From assembly GCF_000717995.1 (NCBI RefSeq), contig NZ_JODM01000004.1, positions 62,001 through 126,000 on the forward strand: a DNA stretch of 64,000 nt. Direction: 5' to 3'. Shown here piece by piece: positions 31,188 through 39,734 of the stretch. A model generated the notes under the pieces. The model was not told the origin of the DNA. It saw nothing but the letters and a program-made list of their open reading frames with translations, and searched no databases. The translations under genes were made by a program, and so were the position numbers. The first letter of the stretch is position 1; each line of letters opens with the position of its first letter. This DNA comes from Streptomyces violaceorubidus (GTDB taxonomy: Bacteria > Actinomycetota > Actinomycetes > Streptomycetales > Streptomycetaceae).

Positions 31188-33014
31188 ATGGGCATTCTCA
31201 CTCTCCTGCGGAACGCGTTCGGCCGGTCACGCAAGGAACGGACCGCACAGGCGGAGGGTGCGACGCAGGAGACGGCACCGCCGGCCATCGAGCCGGAGCC
31301 GACGCTCCCGTCCCAGCCCACCGCACCCCCGGAGCCGGCCGAGACCCCGGCCCAGCCGGAGTCCTCCCGGATCCCCGAGCCCCGCTCGGAACCCACCCCC
31401 GACGAGCACGACCTCGTCAAGGCCGCCTTCACCAACGTCACGGTCCCCAAGCCGACGAACCGCCCCACGGACCCCACTCCGCCCCCGACCCCCGAGCCCG
31501 AGGCCAAGGCCGAGCCGGAAGCCAAGGCCGAGCCGGAGCTGCGGTCCGAGGCGGAACCCGAGCCGGAGCAGCAAGCCCAGGCGGAACCCGAAGCCAAGCC
31601 TGCATCCGAGACCAAGCCGGAGCCGAAGCCGGAGGCCGAGGCTAAGCCGGAGCCGGAGGCCGAGGCTAAGCCGGAGCCGGAGGCCGAGGCTAAGCCGGAG
31701 CCGGAGGCCGAGGCTAAGCCGGAGCCGAAAGCGGAGGCCGAGGCTAAGCCGGAGCCGAAAGCGGAGGCCGAGGCTAAGCCGGAGACCAAGACAAAGCCCG
31801 AAACCGAGCCCGTGCCCGCGGCTGAGCCGAAGCCGGAGGCCAAGGCCCAGGCGGAACCCGAAGCGGAAGCGGAGCCGGAGGCCCAGACGGACCCCGAAGC
31901 CGAGGATGAGCCGGAGACCGGGACAAAGCCCGAAACCGAGCCCGCGTCCAAGGCCGAGGCTGAGCCGGAGGCAGAGGCAGAGGCAGAGGCAGAGGCGGAA
32001 GCGGAGCCGGCGACCAAGGCGGAGCTTGAGCCGAAGGCCGAGCCGGAGCCGAAGGCCGAGCCGGAGGCCGAGCCGGAGCCGAAGGCCGAGCCGGAGCCGG
32101 AGGCCAAGGTGGAGCCGAAGCCGGAACAGCAGGCCGAGGCGGAGCCGAAGGCTCAGGCGGAGCAGCAGGCGGACCCGGAGGCGGACCCGGAGGCGGACCC
32201 GGAGGCCGAGGCGGAGCCGAAGGCCACCCCCGCACCCTCGGCCGCCGACGGCGAGGACGCCCCACAGGGGCCACCCGCACCCGACAACGAAACCGGCACG
32301 GGCGGTGCGGGTGGGAACACGGACGCCGAAGGCGCAGCCGAGGCGTCACACCCCGCAACAACCGCCGCCCACCTCCGCACCCAGGCCCCCACCCTCACCG
32401 CCGCCTACAAGGCCGCCGCCACCACCCTCAAGAAGCACGACCTCACCGGCGCCCGCGCCAAGGTCCACCTCGTCCTCGACCGCTCCGCCTCCATGCGCCC
32501 GTACTACAAGGACGGCTCCGCCCAGGCCCTCGCCGAGCAGACCCTCGCGCTCGCCGCGCACCTCGACCCCGAGGCCACGGTCCACGTCACGTTCTTCTCC
32601 ACGGAAGTGGACGGCACCGGCGACCTGACCCTCACCGACCACGAGAACAAGATCGACGAGCTGCACGCAGCGCTCGGCCGCATGGGCCGCACCAGCTACC
32701 ACGCCGCCGTCGAGGCAGTCCTCGCCCACCACACCGAGCACGCACCCCCCGGTACCCCCGCCCTCGTGGTCTTCCAGACGGACGGCGCCCCCGACGCCAA
32801 GACCCCGGCCACCCAGGCCCTCACGGACGCCGCCGCGAGCCACCCGAACGTCCACTTCTCCTTCGTCGCCTTCGGTGACCCGGAGAACAAGGCCTTCGAC
32901 TACCTCCGCAAGCTCAAGACGGGCAACGCCTCCCACTTCCTGGCCGGCGAGACCCCGAAGGAGCTGACCGACAAGGAGCTGTACGAGGGCGTACTGGCCA
33001 CCTGGCGCCCGTAG
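31188..33014 (+). CDS. vWA-domain protein with a very long Glu/Pro/Ala/Lys repeat
   Basis: 608 residues. The N-terminal 100 residues are hydrophilic, with VKAAFTNVTVPKPTN. From about 103 to 348 the chain is an almost unbroken run of EPEAKAEPE-type repeats, probably extended and strongly acidic. From about 385 comes a von Willebrand factor A domain with MIDAS DRSASM, T in RTSYHAAV and D in FQTDGAPD, ending in FVAFGDPENKAFDYLRKL. This vWA type is that of TerF/TerY-like proteins of stress clusters. No signal peptide, so cytoplasmic. The repeat may act as a spacer. A strong hairpin follows the stop. Confidence 0.9.
   Translation: MGILTLLRNAFGRSRKERTAQAEGATQETAPPAIEPEPTLPSQPTAPPEPAETPAQPESSRIPEPRSEPTPDEHDLVKAAFTNVTVPKPTNRPTDPTPPPTPEPEAKAEPEAKAEPELRSEAEPEPEQQAQAEPEAKPASETKPEPKPEAEAKPEPEAEAKPEPEAEAKPEPEAEAKPEPKAEAEAKPEPKAEAEAKPETKTKPETEPVPAAEPKPEAKAQAEPEAEAEPEAQTDPEAEDEPETGTKPETEPASKAEAEPEAEAEAEAEAEAEPATKAELEPKAEPEPKAEPEAEPEPKAEPEPEAKVEPKPEQQAEAEPKAQAEQQADPEADPEADPEAEAEPKATPAPSAADGEDAPQGPPAPDNETGTGGAGGNTDAEGAAEASHPATTAAHLRTQAPTLTAAYKAAATTLKKHDLTGARAKVHLVLDRSASMRPYYKDGSAQALAEQTLALAAHLDPEATVHVTFFSTEVDGTGDLTLTDHENKIDELHAALGRMGRTSYHAAVEAVLAHHTEHAPPGTPALVVFQTDGAPDAKTPATQALTDAAASHPNVHFSFVAFGDPENKAFDYLRKLKTGNASHFLAGETPKELTDKELYEGVLATWRP
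31495..32235. repeat. Degenerate EPEAKAEPE-coding repeat block
   Basis: About 740 bases built of GAGCCGGAGGCC-like units. A locally perfect 24-bp unit (GCTAAGCCGGAGCCGGAGGC start) is repeated four times near 31639-31725. All three forward frames and two reverse frames are open across it, which gives rise to spurious ORFs. Confidence 0.85.
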
Positions 33015-33044
33015 CCGGACACGGCAGCCGAGCTGTCGGCCCCT

Positions 33045-33084
33045 CGGGGGGTGGACGAAGGGGAAGCCCTCCGTCCACCCCCCG
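33045..33084. terminator. Strong hairpin between the vWA gene and metG
   Basis: CGGGGGGTGGACG (33045-33057) pairs perfectly with CGTCCACCCCCCG (33072-33084). The 14-base loop contains an inner GGG/CCC pair. It lies 31 bases after the vWA stop. Confidence 0.85.
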
Positions 33085-33129
33085 AAACGCGTGTGAGTCG
33101 ATCTCCACGAGCCCAGTAGGATTTCGCCC

Positions 33130-34746
33130 ATGGCGGCCACTGGAACCGAGAAGCAGGGGGCGAAGGCGTACTACGTCTCGACCCCCATCTACTACGTCAA
33201 CGACGCTCCTCACCTGGGCCACGCCTATACGACCGTCGCAGGCGACGTGCTCACCCGCTGGCACCGCCAGCGCGGCGAGAAGGTGTGGTACCTCACCGGC
33301 ACGGACGAGCACGGTCAGAAGATCATGCGCACGGCCGAGGCCAACGGGGTCACCCCGCAGGCCTGGGCCGACAAGCTCGTCACCGAGGCCTGGAAGCCCC
33401 TGTGGGAGCACCTGGAGATCGCGAACGACGACTTCATCCGCACCACGCAGAAGCGGCACACCGACCGCGTCCAGGAGTTCGTGCAGGACCTGTACGACAA
33501 GGGCGAGATCTACAAGGGCGGCTACGAGGGCCCGTACTGCGTGGGCTGCGAGGAGTACAAGCTCCCCGGCGAGCTGCTCGACGGCGAGGGCGAGTACGCG
33601 GGCCAGAAGCTGTGCCCGATCCACAAGAAGCCGGTGGAGATCCTCAGCGAGGAGAACTACTTCTTCAAGCTGAGCGAGTACAGCGAGAAGCTGCTCGCCC
33701 ACTACGAGGCCAACCCGGGCTTCATCCAGCCCGAGTCCGCGCGCAACGAGGTCGTGAATTTCGTCCGCCAGGGCCTCCAGGACCTCTCCATCTCCCGCTC
33801 GACCTTCGACTGGGGCGTGCCGGTCCCGTGGGACGACAAGCACGTCATCTACGTGTGGGTCGACGCCCTGCTGAACTACGCCACCGCGGTCGGGTACAAC
33901 GAGAACCCCGAGAAGTTCGAGTCGACGTTCCCCGCCGACGTGCACCTGGTCGGCAAGGACATCCTCCGCTTCCACGCGATCATCTGGCCCGCGATGCTGA
34001 TGGCTCAGGGCCTGCCCCTGCCCGGGAAGATCGCCGCGAACGGCTGGCTGATGGTCGGCGGCGAGAAGATGTCGAAGTCCAACCTGACCGGCATCAAGCC
34101 GCAGGACCTGACCACGCACTTCGGTGTGGACGCCTACCGCTGGTACTTCCTGCGCGCGATCGCCTTCGGCCAGGACGGCAGCTTCTCCTGGGAGGACTTC
34201 TCCGCCCGCTACACCAGCGAGCTGGCCAACGACTACGGCAACCTCGCCTCCCGTGTGGCGGCCATGGTCACCAAGTACTTCGGGGGCGAGCTGCCGGCCG
34301 CGACGGCCGACGGGGACGCGGAGAAGGCGATCCACGACGGTCTGACCAAGGCCGTCACGGAGGCCGACCGGAAGATCGGCGAGGAGCTGGACTTCCAGGG
34401 CGGGATCCTGGCGGTCTTCGACTTCGTCAAGCAGGTCAACGGCTACATCACCGAGCAGGAGCCCTGGAAGGTCGCGAAGGACGACTCCCCGGAGGGCAAG
34501 GCCCGCCTGGCGACGATCCTCTACACGGCCGCGGAAGCGCTCCGCGCCGTGGCGGTCCTCCTGAACCCGATCATGCCGGACACCTCCCAGAAGCTCTGGG
34601 ACTCCCTCGGCGCCGAGCCCTCCCTCGGCCCCCTCGCGGACCAGCGGGTCCAGGACGCCGCAGACTGGGGCCGGCTGCCCGCCGGTGCGACCGTCACCAA
34701 GGGCGCGGTGCTCTTCCCGCGTCTCGAGGAGAAGCCGACCGCGTAA
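33130..34746 (+). CDS. Methionyl-tRNA synthetase
   Basis: 538 residues. Class I synthetase with HLGH (residues 28-31, HIGH motif), a zinc-binding insertion with CVGCEEY and a second CPIH, and KMSKS (near 314-318). An anticodon-binding helical domain follows with the conserved VNGYITEQEPWK. It charges initiator and elongator tRNAMet in the cytoplasm. The length fits the actinobacterial MetG1-type without the C-terminal dimerisation domain. A hairpin precedes it and another follows it, so it appears to be a single-gene unit. Confidence 0.97.
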   Translation: MAATGTEKQGAKAYYVSTPIYYVNDAPHLGHAYTTVAGDVLTRWHRQRGEKVWYLTGTDEHGQKIMRTAEANGVTPQAWADKLVTEAWKPLWEHLEIANDDFIRTTQKRHTDRVQEFVQDLYDKGEIYKGGYEGPYCVGCEEYKLPGELLDGEGEYAGQKLCPIHKKPVEILSEENYFFKLSEYSEKLLAHYEANPGFIQPESARNEVVNFVRQGLQDLSISRSTFDWGVPVPWDDKHVIYVWVDALLNYATAVGYNENPEKFESTFPADVHLVGKDILRFHAIIWPAMLMAQGLPLPGKIAANGWLMVGGEKMSKSNLTGIKPQDLTTHFGVDAYRWYFLRAIAFGQDGSFSWEDFSARYTSELANDYGNLASRVAAMVTKYFGGELPAATADGDAEKAIHDGLTKAVTEADRKIGEELDFQGGILAVFDFVKQVNGYITEQEPWKVAKDDSPEGKARLATILYTAAEALRAVAVLLNPIMPDTSQKLWDSLGAEPSLGPLADQRVQDAADWGRLPAGATVTKGAVLFPRLEEKPTA

Positions 34747-34763
34747 CGCGCTCGCTACAGCGG

Positions 34764-34797
34764 GGGCCCGGGAGAGGCGAAGGCTTCTCCCGGGCCC
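34764..34797. terminator. Terminator hairpin after metG
   Basis: GGGCCCGGGAGA (34764-34775) and TCTCCCGGGCCC (34786-34797) form 12 perfect pairs around a 10-base loop, starting 17 bases after the stop codon. Confidence 0.88.
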
Positions 34798-34848
34798 TGC
34801 GTGTTTGCGAAGATCGAACGAAGAACCGGCTCACGTGGGGGGACATCC

Positions 34849-35214
34849 ATGGCACTCTTCGGCAACGCGCACAGCATCGACCCGGGCCAGGCGCAGCAGG
34901 AGTACGCGCGCCTGCTCGGTCACGGCGAGCAGGTGCACGCCGCCTACCTGCTGATCCGCGACACCATCCTGTTCACCGACCGGCGGCTGATCCTGGTCGA
35001 CAAGCAGGGCATCACCGGCAAGAAGACCGAGTACCACTCGATCCCGTACCGCAGCATCACGCACTTCGCGGTGGAGACGGCCGGTCACTTCGACCTCGAC
35101 GCCGAACTGAAGATCTGGCTGTCCGGCTCCCAGGCCCCCATCCAGAAGACCTTCACCAAGGGCGTCGACATCTACGAGGTCCAGGCGATCCTGACCCAGT
35201 TCGTGGCGCGCTAG
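34849..35214 (+). CDS. PH-domain (bPH_1) protein
   Basis: 121 residues, ATG at 34849 after GGGGGGAC. The whole protein is one bacterial pleckstrin-homology-like domain: an N-terminal helix, then strands with DTILFTDRRLILVDKQGITGKKTEYHSIPYR (split by turns) and the closing helix VQAILTQFV. The phrase FTDRRLIL is typical of the YvbH/bPH_1 group. These proteins are thought to bind partners at the membrane or in stress complexes. Exact role unknown. No signal peptide or membrane helix. Confidence 0.85.
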   Translation: MALFGNAHSIDPGQAQQEYARLLGHGEQVHAAYLLIRDTILFTDRRLILVDKQGITGKKTEYHSIPYRSITHFAVETAGHFDLDAELKIWLSGSQAPIQKTFTKGVDIYEVQAILTQFVAR

Positions 35215-35229
35215 ACCCGCGCCCGGCCG

Positions 35230-35442
35230 TCAGCTGTCGGCCGCGTACGCCACGAAGCCTGCCCACGCCTGCGTCGCCAACGCGAGGCGTGGGCTCGCGT
35301 CGCGGTACTTGGAATCACGGACGTGCACGGTGCCGGGGCCGGCGGCCACCTCGACGCAGTCGTTTCCGTCGCCGCTGCTGCTGTAGCTGCTCCTGAGCCA
35401 CACCAGCGCGGAGTCGTCCCTGGTGGACGGTGTGCCGCTCAT
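35230..35442 (-). CDS. DUF397 small protein
   Basis: 70 residues with the hallmark LVWLRSSYSSSGDGNDCVEVA and VHVRDSK segments of the DUF397 family. These short proteins are encoded next to XRE-DUF5753 regulators in many copies per streptomycete genome (WhiJ/AbaA-like systems). They are thought to antagonise the regulator in a toxin-antitoxin-like or developmental switch. Its ATG overlaps the stop of the XRE gene (ATGA), so the two are coupled. Confidence 0.92.
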   Translation of the reverse strand: MSGTPSTRDDSALVWLRSSYSSSGDGNDCVEVAAGPGTVHVRDSKYRDASPRLALATQAWAGFVAYAADS

Positions 35443-36350
35443 GTTTCTCCAAGCATCTGCTCGATGAACGCCCGCGACTCCCGGGGCGTGAGCGCCTGGG
35501 CCCGGACCATGCTATAGCGCAGGTCAAGGATGCGAATCTGCTTCGGATCGGTTACCGGTCGCCCGCTGAACGCCCCTTCGGAGCGACCGACCGCCGTGCC
35601 GTCCGGAAACTTCAACACCTCGATCAGCCCGCCCGTGCCGAAGTGATCCTCGACCTCCGTCGGCATCACTTGGACCGACACGTTCCGCAACTCACCCAGC
35701 TCCAGCAACCGTTCAAGCTGCCGACGCCACACCATTCTGCCCCCGACCGGGCGTCGAAGCGTCACCTCTTCCTGGACGAAGCTGATCGTCGGCGCGGGTG
35801 ACCTCTCGAAGATGGAACGGCGAGCCATGCGGGCGGCCACCATGCGCTCCGTCTCCTCGTCCGAGTAGGCAGGCAACCACGCGTCGAAGAGCGCCCGCAT
35901 GTGCTCCTCGGTCTGCAACAGGCCGTGGACGTTGTGATTGCTGTACAGCCCCGCCTCAACCGCCTGCGACTCCAACTTGGCGATCTCCCGCACCCTCTTC
36001 GGATACCGGACCTTCGCCACGTCCTCCTTCATCGCGGCGAGCAGCCCACCCGCGCCCAACACCTCGTCGGCCATGTCCAGATACTCCGGCCGGGGAATCC
36101 GCTTCCCACCCTCGATCTTGTAGACGAGATCCTCGCCGTACCCCACGGCCTGGCCGAACTCACCGGCCCGCATCCCCACGGCCTCCCGGCGCAGCTTCAA
36201 CTGCCGCCCCACGGTGGCGACCACCGCCACACCCCACTCGTCGTCCGGGTCCACCTCCCACCCCGGCTCGTCAGCCTCGGTCCTGAGCTGCCGAACCTCA
36301 CCGTCGACCGACAGGCGCACCCCTCCGTCGTACCGCGTCGTACCAGCCAC
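35439..36350 (-). CDS. XRE regulator with DUF5753 domain (WhiJ-like)
   Basis: 303 residues. A helix-turn-helix at about residues 45-100 (LKLRREAVGMRAGEFGQAVG, then VYKIEGGKRIPRPEYL) is followed by the DUF5753 domain. The latter carries the usual marks SQAVEAGLYSNHNVHGLLQT, EERM-like ARMARRSIF, WRRQLERLLEL and VQVMP. It pairs with the coupled DUF397 gene. In S. coelicolor, WhiJ and its paralogues repress development and are countered by their small partners. The N-terminal 40 residues before the HTH are longer than usual, and the true start may be further in. Confidence 0.92.
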   Translation of the reverse strand: MAGTTRYDGGVRLSVDGEVRQLRTEADEPGWEVDPDDEWGVAVVATVGRQLKLRREAVGMRAGEFGQAVGYGEDLVYKIEGGKRIPRPEYLDMADEVLGAGGLLAAMKEDVAKVRYPKRVREIAKLESQAVEAGLYSNHNVHGLLQTEEHMRALFDAWLPAYSDEETERMVAARMARRSIFERSPAPTISFVQEEVTLRRPVGGRMVWRRQLERLLELGELRNVSVQVMPTEVEDHFGTGGLIEVLKFPDGTAVGRSEGAFSGRPVTDPKQIRILDLRYSMVRAQALTPRESRAFIEQMLGET

Positions 36351-36628
36351 GCCCTACCCCTACGCACCCCTCGGAGAGCCGGACACCACCGGACAACGAC
36401 CCGCAACCCGAGGGGGCGGGTTCCGGTCGCACCTGCGCCCCCTATGAACCACTCACCGGAGAGAAAAGCACCCCGCCAAGCCCCACCCCTCCCTCCCGCC
36501 GGGTGCGGTCACTCCCGCGGGTGAATATGCCAACTTGGCGGGATTCGGGCCCGGTTGCGTGCCCTACGCTCAGCGGCGACACGACCACCACCAGACATGC
36601 GACGGCCCCCGCCGGGAGTGGCTTCCCA
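36351..36628. other. Intergenic region upstream of the XRE gene and the HTH relic
   Basis: No gene is seen. It holds the dyad GCCAACTTGGC (36529-36539), a candidate regulator site, in a stretch of lower GC than the neighbours. Confidence 0.4.
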
Positions 36629-37072
36629 ATGCGAGGGCCTGACCACCAAGGAAGGCTGCTGTTCCCGATGGCTGCCCAGCACCCTAACGCCCACACGCCC
36701 GCCACGTCCCGAACCCCGGGCGAAGACCACCCCCACGAGCCGCCGCTCGCGGGCGTCGTCCACCAAGCGCCTCCCCGCCGTGCCGCAGCCGTCGTGTCCC
36801 GCCCCCGCACTCCTCCAGGCGGCCGTCGACGTCCTCACCGGCCTGCGCCGCCGCGATCCCGCCTGCTCCTGTCCGCCACCGACGCCGAACACCTCGCCCC
36901 GGGTGTCGCCGCCTGGCTGGAGCGCGAGGTCGCCCCCACCGCCGTACGGCACGCGCTGACCGAGAACCTGCCCAACGAGCCCTTGGTCCGGCCCGCCGCT
37001 TTCCTCGCCCACCGCCTGACCGCCCAGCTGCCGCGACTGCCGATCCGATCTTCCGGAGGACGCCTAGCATGA
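36629..37072 (+). pseudogene. Frameshifted relic of a streptomycete helix-turn-helix protein
   Basis: Three blocks resemble one protein family but lie in different frames. The start MRGPDHQGRL...MAAQHPN (from 36629) and the end LLLSATDAEHLAPGVAAWLE to FLAHRLTAQLP (36863-37030) share one frame. The middle block STKRLPAVPQPSCPAPALLQ and DVLTGLRRRDP (about 36760-36860) is in the next frame. Around the CCC at 36858-36860 a single lost base explains the switch from RRDP to RLLLSATD. The region that should encode the winged HTH is missing or scrambled. The intact-looking ORF in the first frame is therefore probably not a functional gene. Confidence 0.6.
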
Positions 37073-37119
37073 ACGTGACGATCCTTGCCCCTGGGCACAG
37101 AAGACGAGGAGCGAGCGCC

Positions 37120-37731
37120 ATGACCATCGCCCCAGACAACCCGCAGCAGGGCGCCTCCCACCTCTACCGGGCCATGCGGGACTTCGTTCAGACCATGGAC
37201 GACACCCTGCCCGGGAAGTTCGAGATCACCAAGGAAGGAATCGTCCACGACATGATGTCGCCCGGAGGGCCGCACGAGGTCACAGCCGCGCACATCAGCC
37301 GCCGTCTCGAAAAGATGCTGCCGGACGCGTTGCTGGCCCATACCGGCACACCTGATGTGGAGGATGAGCCCGAGGGCATCATGCGCCATCCCGACGTCAT
37401 GGTGATCGCATGGGCGGATCTGGACGTCCAGGGCTCGATCAACCCTCGCGCGCTCATCGCCGCCATCGAAGTGGTCTCCCGCTCCAACCCGGACAACGAC
37501 TGGGTAACCAAGACGCGCGACTACCCCCTCATGGGTGTGCCCACCTACGCGATCTTCGATCCGCGCACGGGCGAGGGCGCCGTCCTCACCGACATCCACA
37601 CCACCCCCGACGGCCCCCGCTACGCCACCCGCAAGGACTTCGTCTACGGCGAGGACGTCACCATCGCCGACTGGACCATCTCGACCCGGAACCTGCCGCT
37701 CTACCAGGAGGAAGGCCAGGGCCAGGGGTGA
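37120..37731 (+). CDS. Uma2-family protein (DUF820, restriction-endonuclease-like fold)
   Basis: 203 residues from the ATG at 37120 (GAGGAG upstream). The family core is visible: FEITKEGIVHDMMSPGG, the catalytic-type VEDEPEGIMRHPDVMVI (Asp of the PD motif), IEVVSRSNPDNDWVTKTRDY (E-x-V plus Lys) and GVPTYAIFDPR. These proteins have the PD-(D/E)XK nuclease fold and are abundant and duplicated in streptomycetes, but their targets are not established. It sits beside an HTH relic and an XRE/DUF397 pair, an accessory patch between metG and aspS. Confidence 0.88.
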   Translation: MTIAPDNPQQGASHLYRAMRDFVQTMDDTLPGKFEITKEGIVHDMMSPGGPHEVTAAHISRRLEKMLPDALLAHTGTPDVEDEPEGIMRHPDVMVIAWADLDVQGSINPRALIAAIEVVSRSNPDNDWVTKTRDYPLMGVPTYAIFDPRTGEGAVLTDIHTTPDGPRYATRKDFVYGEDVTIADWTISTRNLPLYQEEGQGQG

Positions 37732-37741
37732 AGGCGGCGAA

Positions 37742-37777
37742 GGGCCCGGCGCCGGAGAGCGATCCGGTGCCGGGCCC
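37742..37777. terminator. Bidirectional terminator between the Uma2 gene and aspS
   Basis: GGGCCCGGCGCCGGA (37742-37756) and TCCGGTGCCGGGCCC (37763-37777) form 15 pairs with one G-U and a 6-base loop, between two convergent genes. Confidence 0.88.
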
Positions 37778-37797
37778 CTGTGCGTGCCGTCGGCGGA

Positions 37798-39561
37798 CTA
37801 CTTCGGCTGCGGCTTGCGCACCGTCAGGTGCAGCTCCCTCAGCCGGGACTCGTCCAGCTCGGTCGGGGCGCCCATCATCAGGTCCTGGGCGTTGCCGTTG
37901 AGCGGGAAGGCGATGGTCTCGCGGATGTTGGGCTCGTCGGCCAGCAGCATGACGATGCGGTCGACGCCGGGGGCGATGCCGCCGTGCGGCGGGGCGCCGA
38001 AGCGGAAGGCACGCAGCATGCCGGCGAACTCGCGCTCCACGGTCTCCGCGTCGTAGCCCGCGATCTCGAAGGCCTTGAGCATGATCTCCGGCTCGTGGTT
38101 CCGGATCGCGCCGGAGGACAGCTCGACGCCGTTGCAGACGATGTCGTACTGCCAGGCCAGGATGTCCAGCGGGTCCTGGGACTGGAGGGCCTCCATGCCG
38201 CCCTGGGGCATCGAGAAGGGGTTGTGGGAGAAGTCGATCTTCCCCGTCTCCTCGTCCTTCTCGTACATCGGGAAGTCGACGATCCAGCAGAAGCGGAAGA
38301 CGTTCTCCTCGAAGTGGCCGGCACGCTTGGCGGCCTCGACGCGGACCGCGCCCATGATCTTGGAGACCTCGTCGAACTCGCCCGCGCCGAAGAACACCGC
38401 GTGGCCGGGGGCGAGCGAGAGCCGCTTGGTCAGCTCCGCGACGTTCTCCTCGGTGAGGAACTTCGCGATCGGGCCGGACAGCTTGCCGTCCTCGCCGACG
38501 CGGACCCAGGCCAGGCCCTTGGCGCCCTGCGAGACGGCGTAGTCGCCGAGCTGGTCGAAGAACTTGCGCGGCTGCGCGGAGACGTCCGGGACGGGCAGCG
38601 CGCGCACGTGCTTTCCGGCGAAGGCCTTGAACTCCGAGCCCTCGAAGACGTCGGTGAGGTCGACCAGCTCCAGCTGGGCGCGCAGGTCGGGCTTGTCGGA
38701 GCCGTACTTCAGCATCGCCTCGCGGAACGGGATCCGCGGGAACGGCGAGGTCACGTGGCGGCCGTTGCCGAACTCCTCGAACAGCTCGGTCATGAGCTGC
38801 TCGATCGGGCGGAAGACGTCCTCCTGCTCGACGAAGCTCATCTCGACGTCGAGCTGGTAGAACTCGCCCGGCGAACGGTCGGCGCGGGCGTCCTCGTCGC
38901 GGAAGCAGGGCGCGATCTGGAAGTACCGGTCGAAGCCCGAGATCATCAGCAGCTGCTTGAACTGCTGCGGCGCCTGGGGCAGGGCGTAGAAGCGGCCCGC
39001 GTGCAGGCGGGAGGGGACCACGAAGTCCCGCGCGCCCTCGGGGGAGGTGGCGGTGAGGATGGGCGTCGCCATCTCGTTGAAGCCGAGGGCGACCATCTTG
39101 CTGCGGATCGAGGCGATGACCGAGGTGCGCAGCAAGATGTTGCGGTGCATGCGCTCACGGCGCAGGTCCAGGAAGCGGTACTCCAGCCGCCGCTCCTCGT
39201 TGACCCCGTCCTCGGTGTTGATGGTGAAGGGCAGCGGCTGGGCGGCGCCGAGCAGCTCGACCTCGCCCACCTCGACCTCGACCTCACCGGTGGGCAGGTC
39301 GGGGTTGATGTTCTCGGCGCCGCGGGAGACGACCCGGCCGTCGACCCGAACGGTCGATTCCTTGGTCAGCTTGTCCAGCGCCTCGTACGCCTCGGTGCCC
39401 GGACGGGCGACGAGCTGCGTGATGCCGTAGTGATCGCGCAGATCGATGAAGAGGATGCCGCCCAGGTCGCGCCGATTGTGCAGCCAGCCACTCAGCCGGA
39501 CGTCGGTGCCGACGTCAGAGGAGCGGAGCTCGCCGCAGGTGTGGGACCTGTACCGATGCAT
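37798..39561 (-). CDS. Aspartyl-tRNA synthetase
   Basis: 587 residues. An N-terminal OB-fold anticodon domain ([20 protein letters not shown] in part) is followed by the class II core. Motif 2 is [11 protein letters not shown], the GAD insertion is about residues 300-410, and motif 3 has [13 protein letters not shown]. The length fits the bacterial-type AspRS, which in actinobacteria without AsnRS is often non-discriminating and makes Asp-tRNAAsn as well. It stands alone, ends at a bidirectional terminator, and has a parS site 43 bases upstream of its start. Confidence 0.97.
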   Translation of the reverse strand: MHRYRSHTCGELRSSDVGTDVRLSGWLHNRRDLGGILFIDLRDHYGITQLVARPGTEAYEALDKLTKESTVRVDGRVVSRGAENINPDLPTGEVEVEVGEVELLGAAQPLPFTINTEDGVNEERRLEYRFLDLRRERMHRNILLRTSVIASIRSKMVALGFNEMATPILTATSPEGARDFVVPSRLHAGRFYALPQAPQQFKQLLMISGFDRYFQIAPCFRDEDARADRSPGEFYQLDVEMSFVEQEDVFRPIEQLMTELFEEFGNGRHVTSPFPRIPFREAMLKYGSDKPDLRAQLELVDLTDVFEGSEFKAFAGKHVRALPVPDVSAQPRKFFDQLGDYAVSQGAKGLAWVRVGEDGKLSGPIAKFLTEENVAELTKRLSLAPGHAVFFGAGEFDEVSKIMGAVRVEAAKRAGHFEENVFRFCWIVDFPMYEKDEETGKIDFSHNPFSMPQGGMEALQSQDPLDILAWQYDIVCNGVELSSGAIRNHEPEIMLKAFEIAGYDAETVEREFAGMLRAFRFGAPPHGGIAPGVDRIVMLLADEPNIRETIAFPLNGNAQDLMMGAPTELDESRLRELHLTVRKPQPK

Positions 39562-39603
39562 CGTCGTTCATCCAGCCTTCGCGGATCGGGGATGGCGTTT
39601 CGC

Positions 39604-39617
39604 GTTTCACGTGAAAC
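39604..39617. other. parS site, ParB-binding centromere element
   Basis: GTTTCACGTGAAAC is a perfect 14-bp palindrome identical to the streptomycete parS consensus. It lies in the intergenic region between aspS and the divergent phosphatase gene. ParB bound to clustered parS sites near oriC organises origin segregation during sporulation. It implies that this window lies in the origin-proximal core. Confidence 0.9.
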
Positions 39618-39734
39618 AACCCCAGCGTACCGGGCAGCAACGGCTGCCTTCCTCCCCCTGGACCCGCGAAGGGCCCGCTCCGACGGCCCGGCGAGCGGTG
39701 GCAGCGTCCGCTCACCTCTTCTTAAAGTGGGGCA

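Noticed and set aside
31130..32107. 325-residue minus-strand ORF of Ser/Gly/Ala repeats
   Set aside because: It is the antisense of the EPEAK repeat, where nearly all frames are open. It has no ribosome site.
33014..33130. A riboswitch or T-box upstream of metG
   Set aside because: The only structure is a long GC hairpin that ends 46 bases before the ATG, well explained as the vWA terminator. No T-box or aptamer conserved bases were seen.
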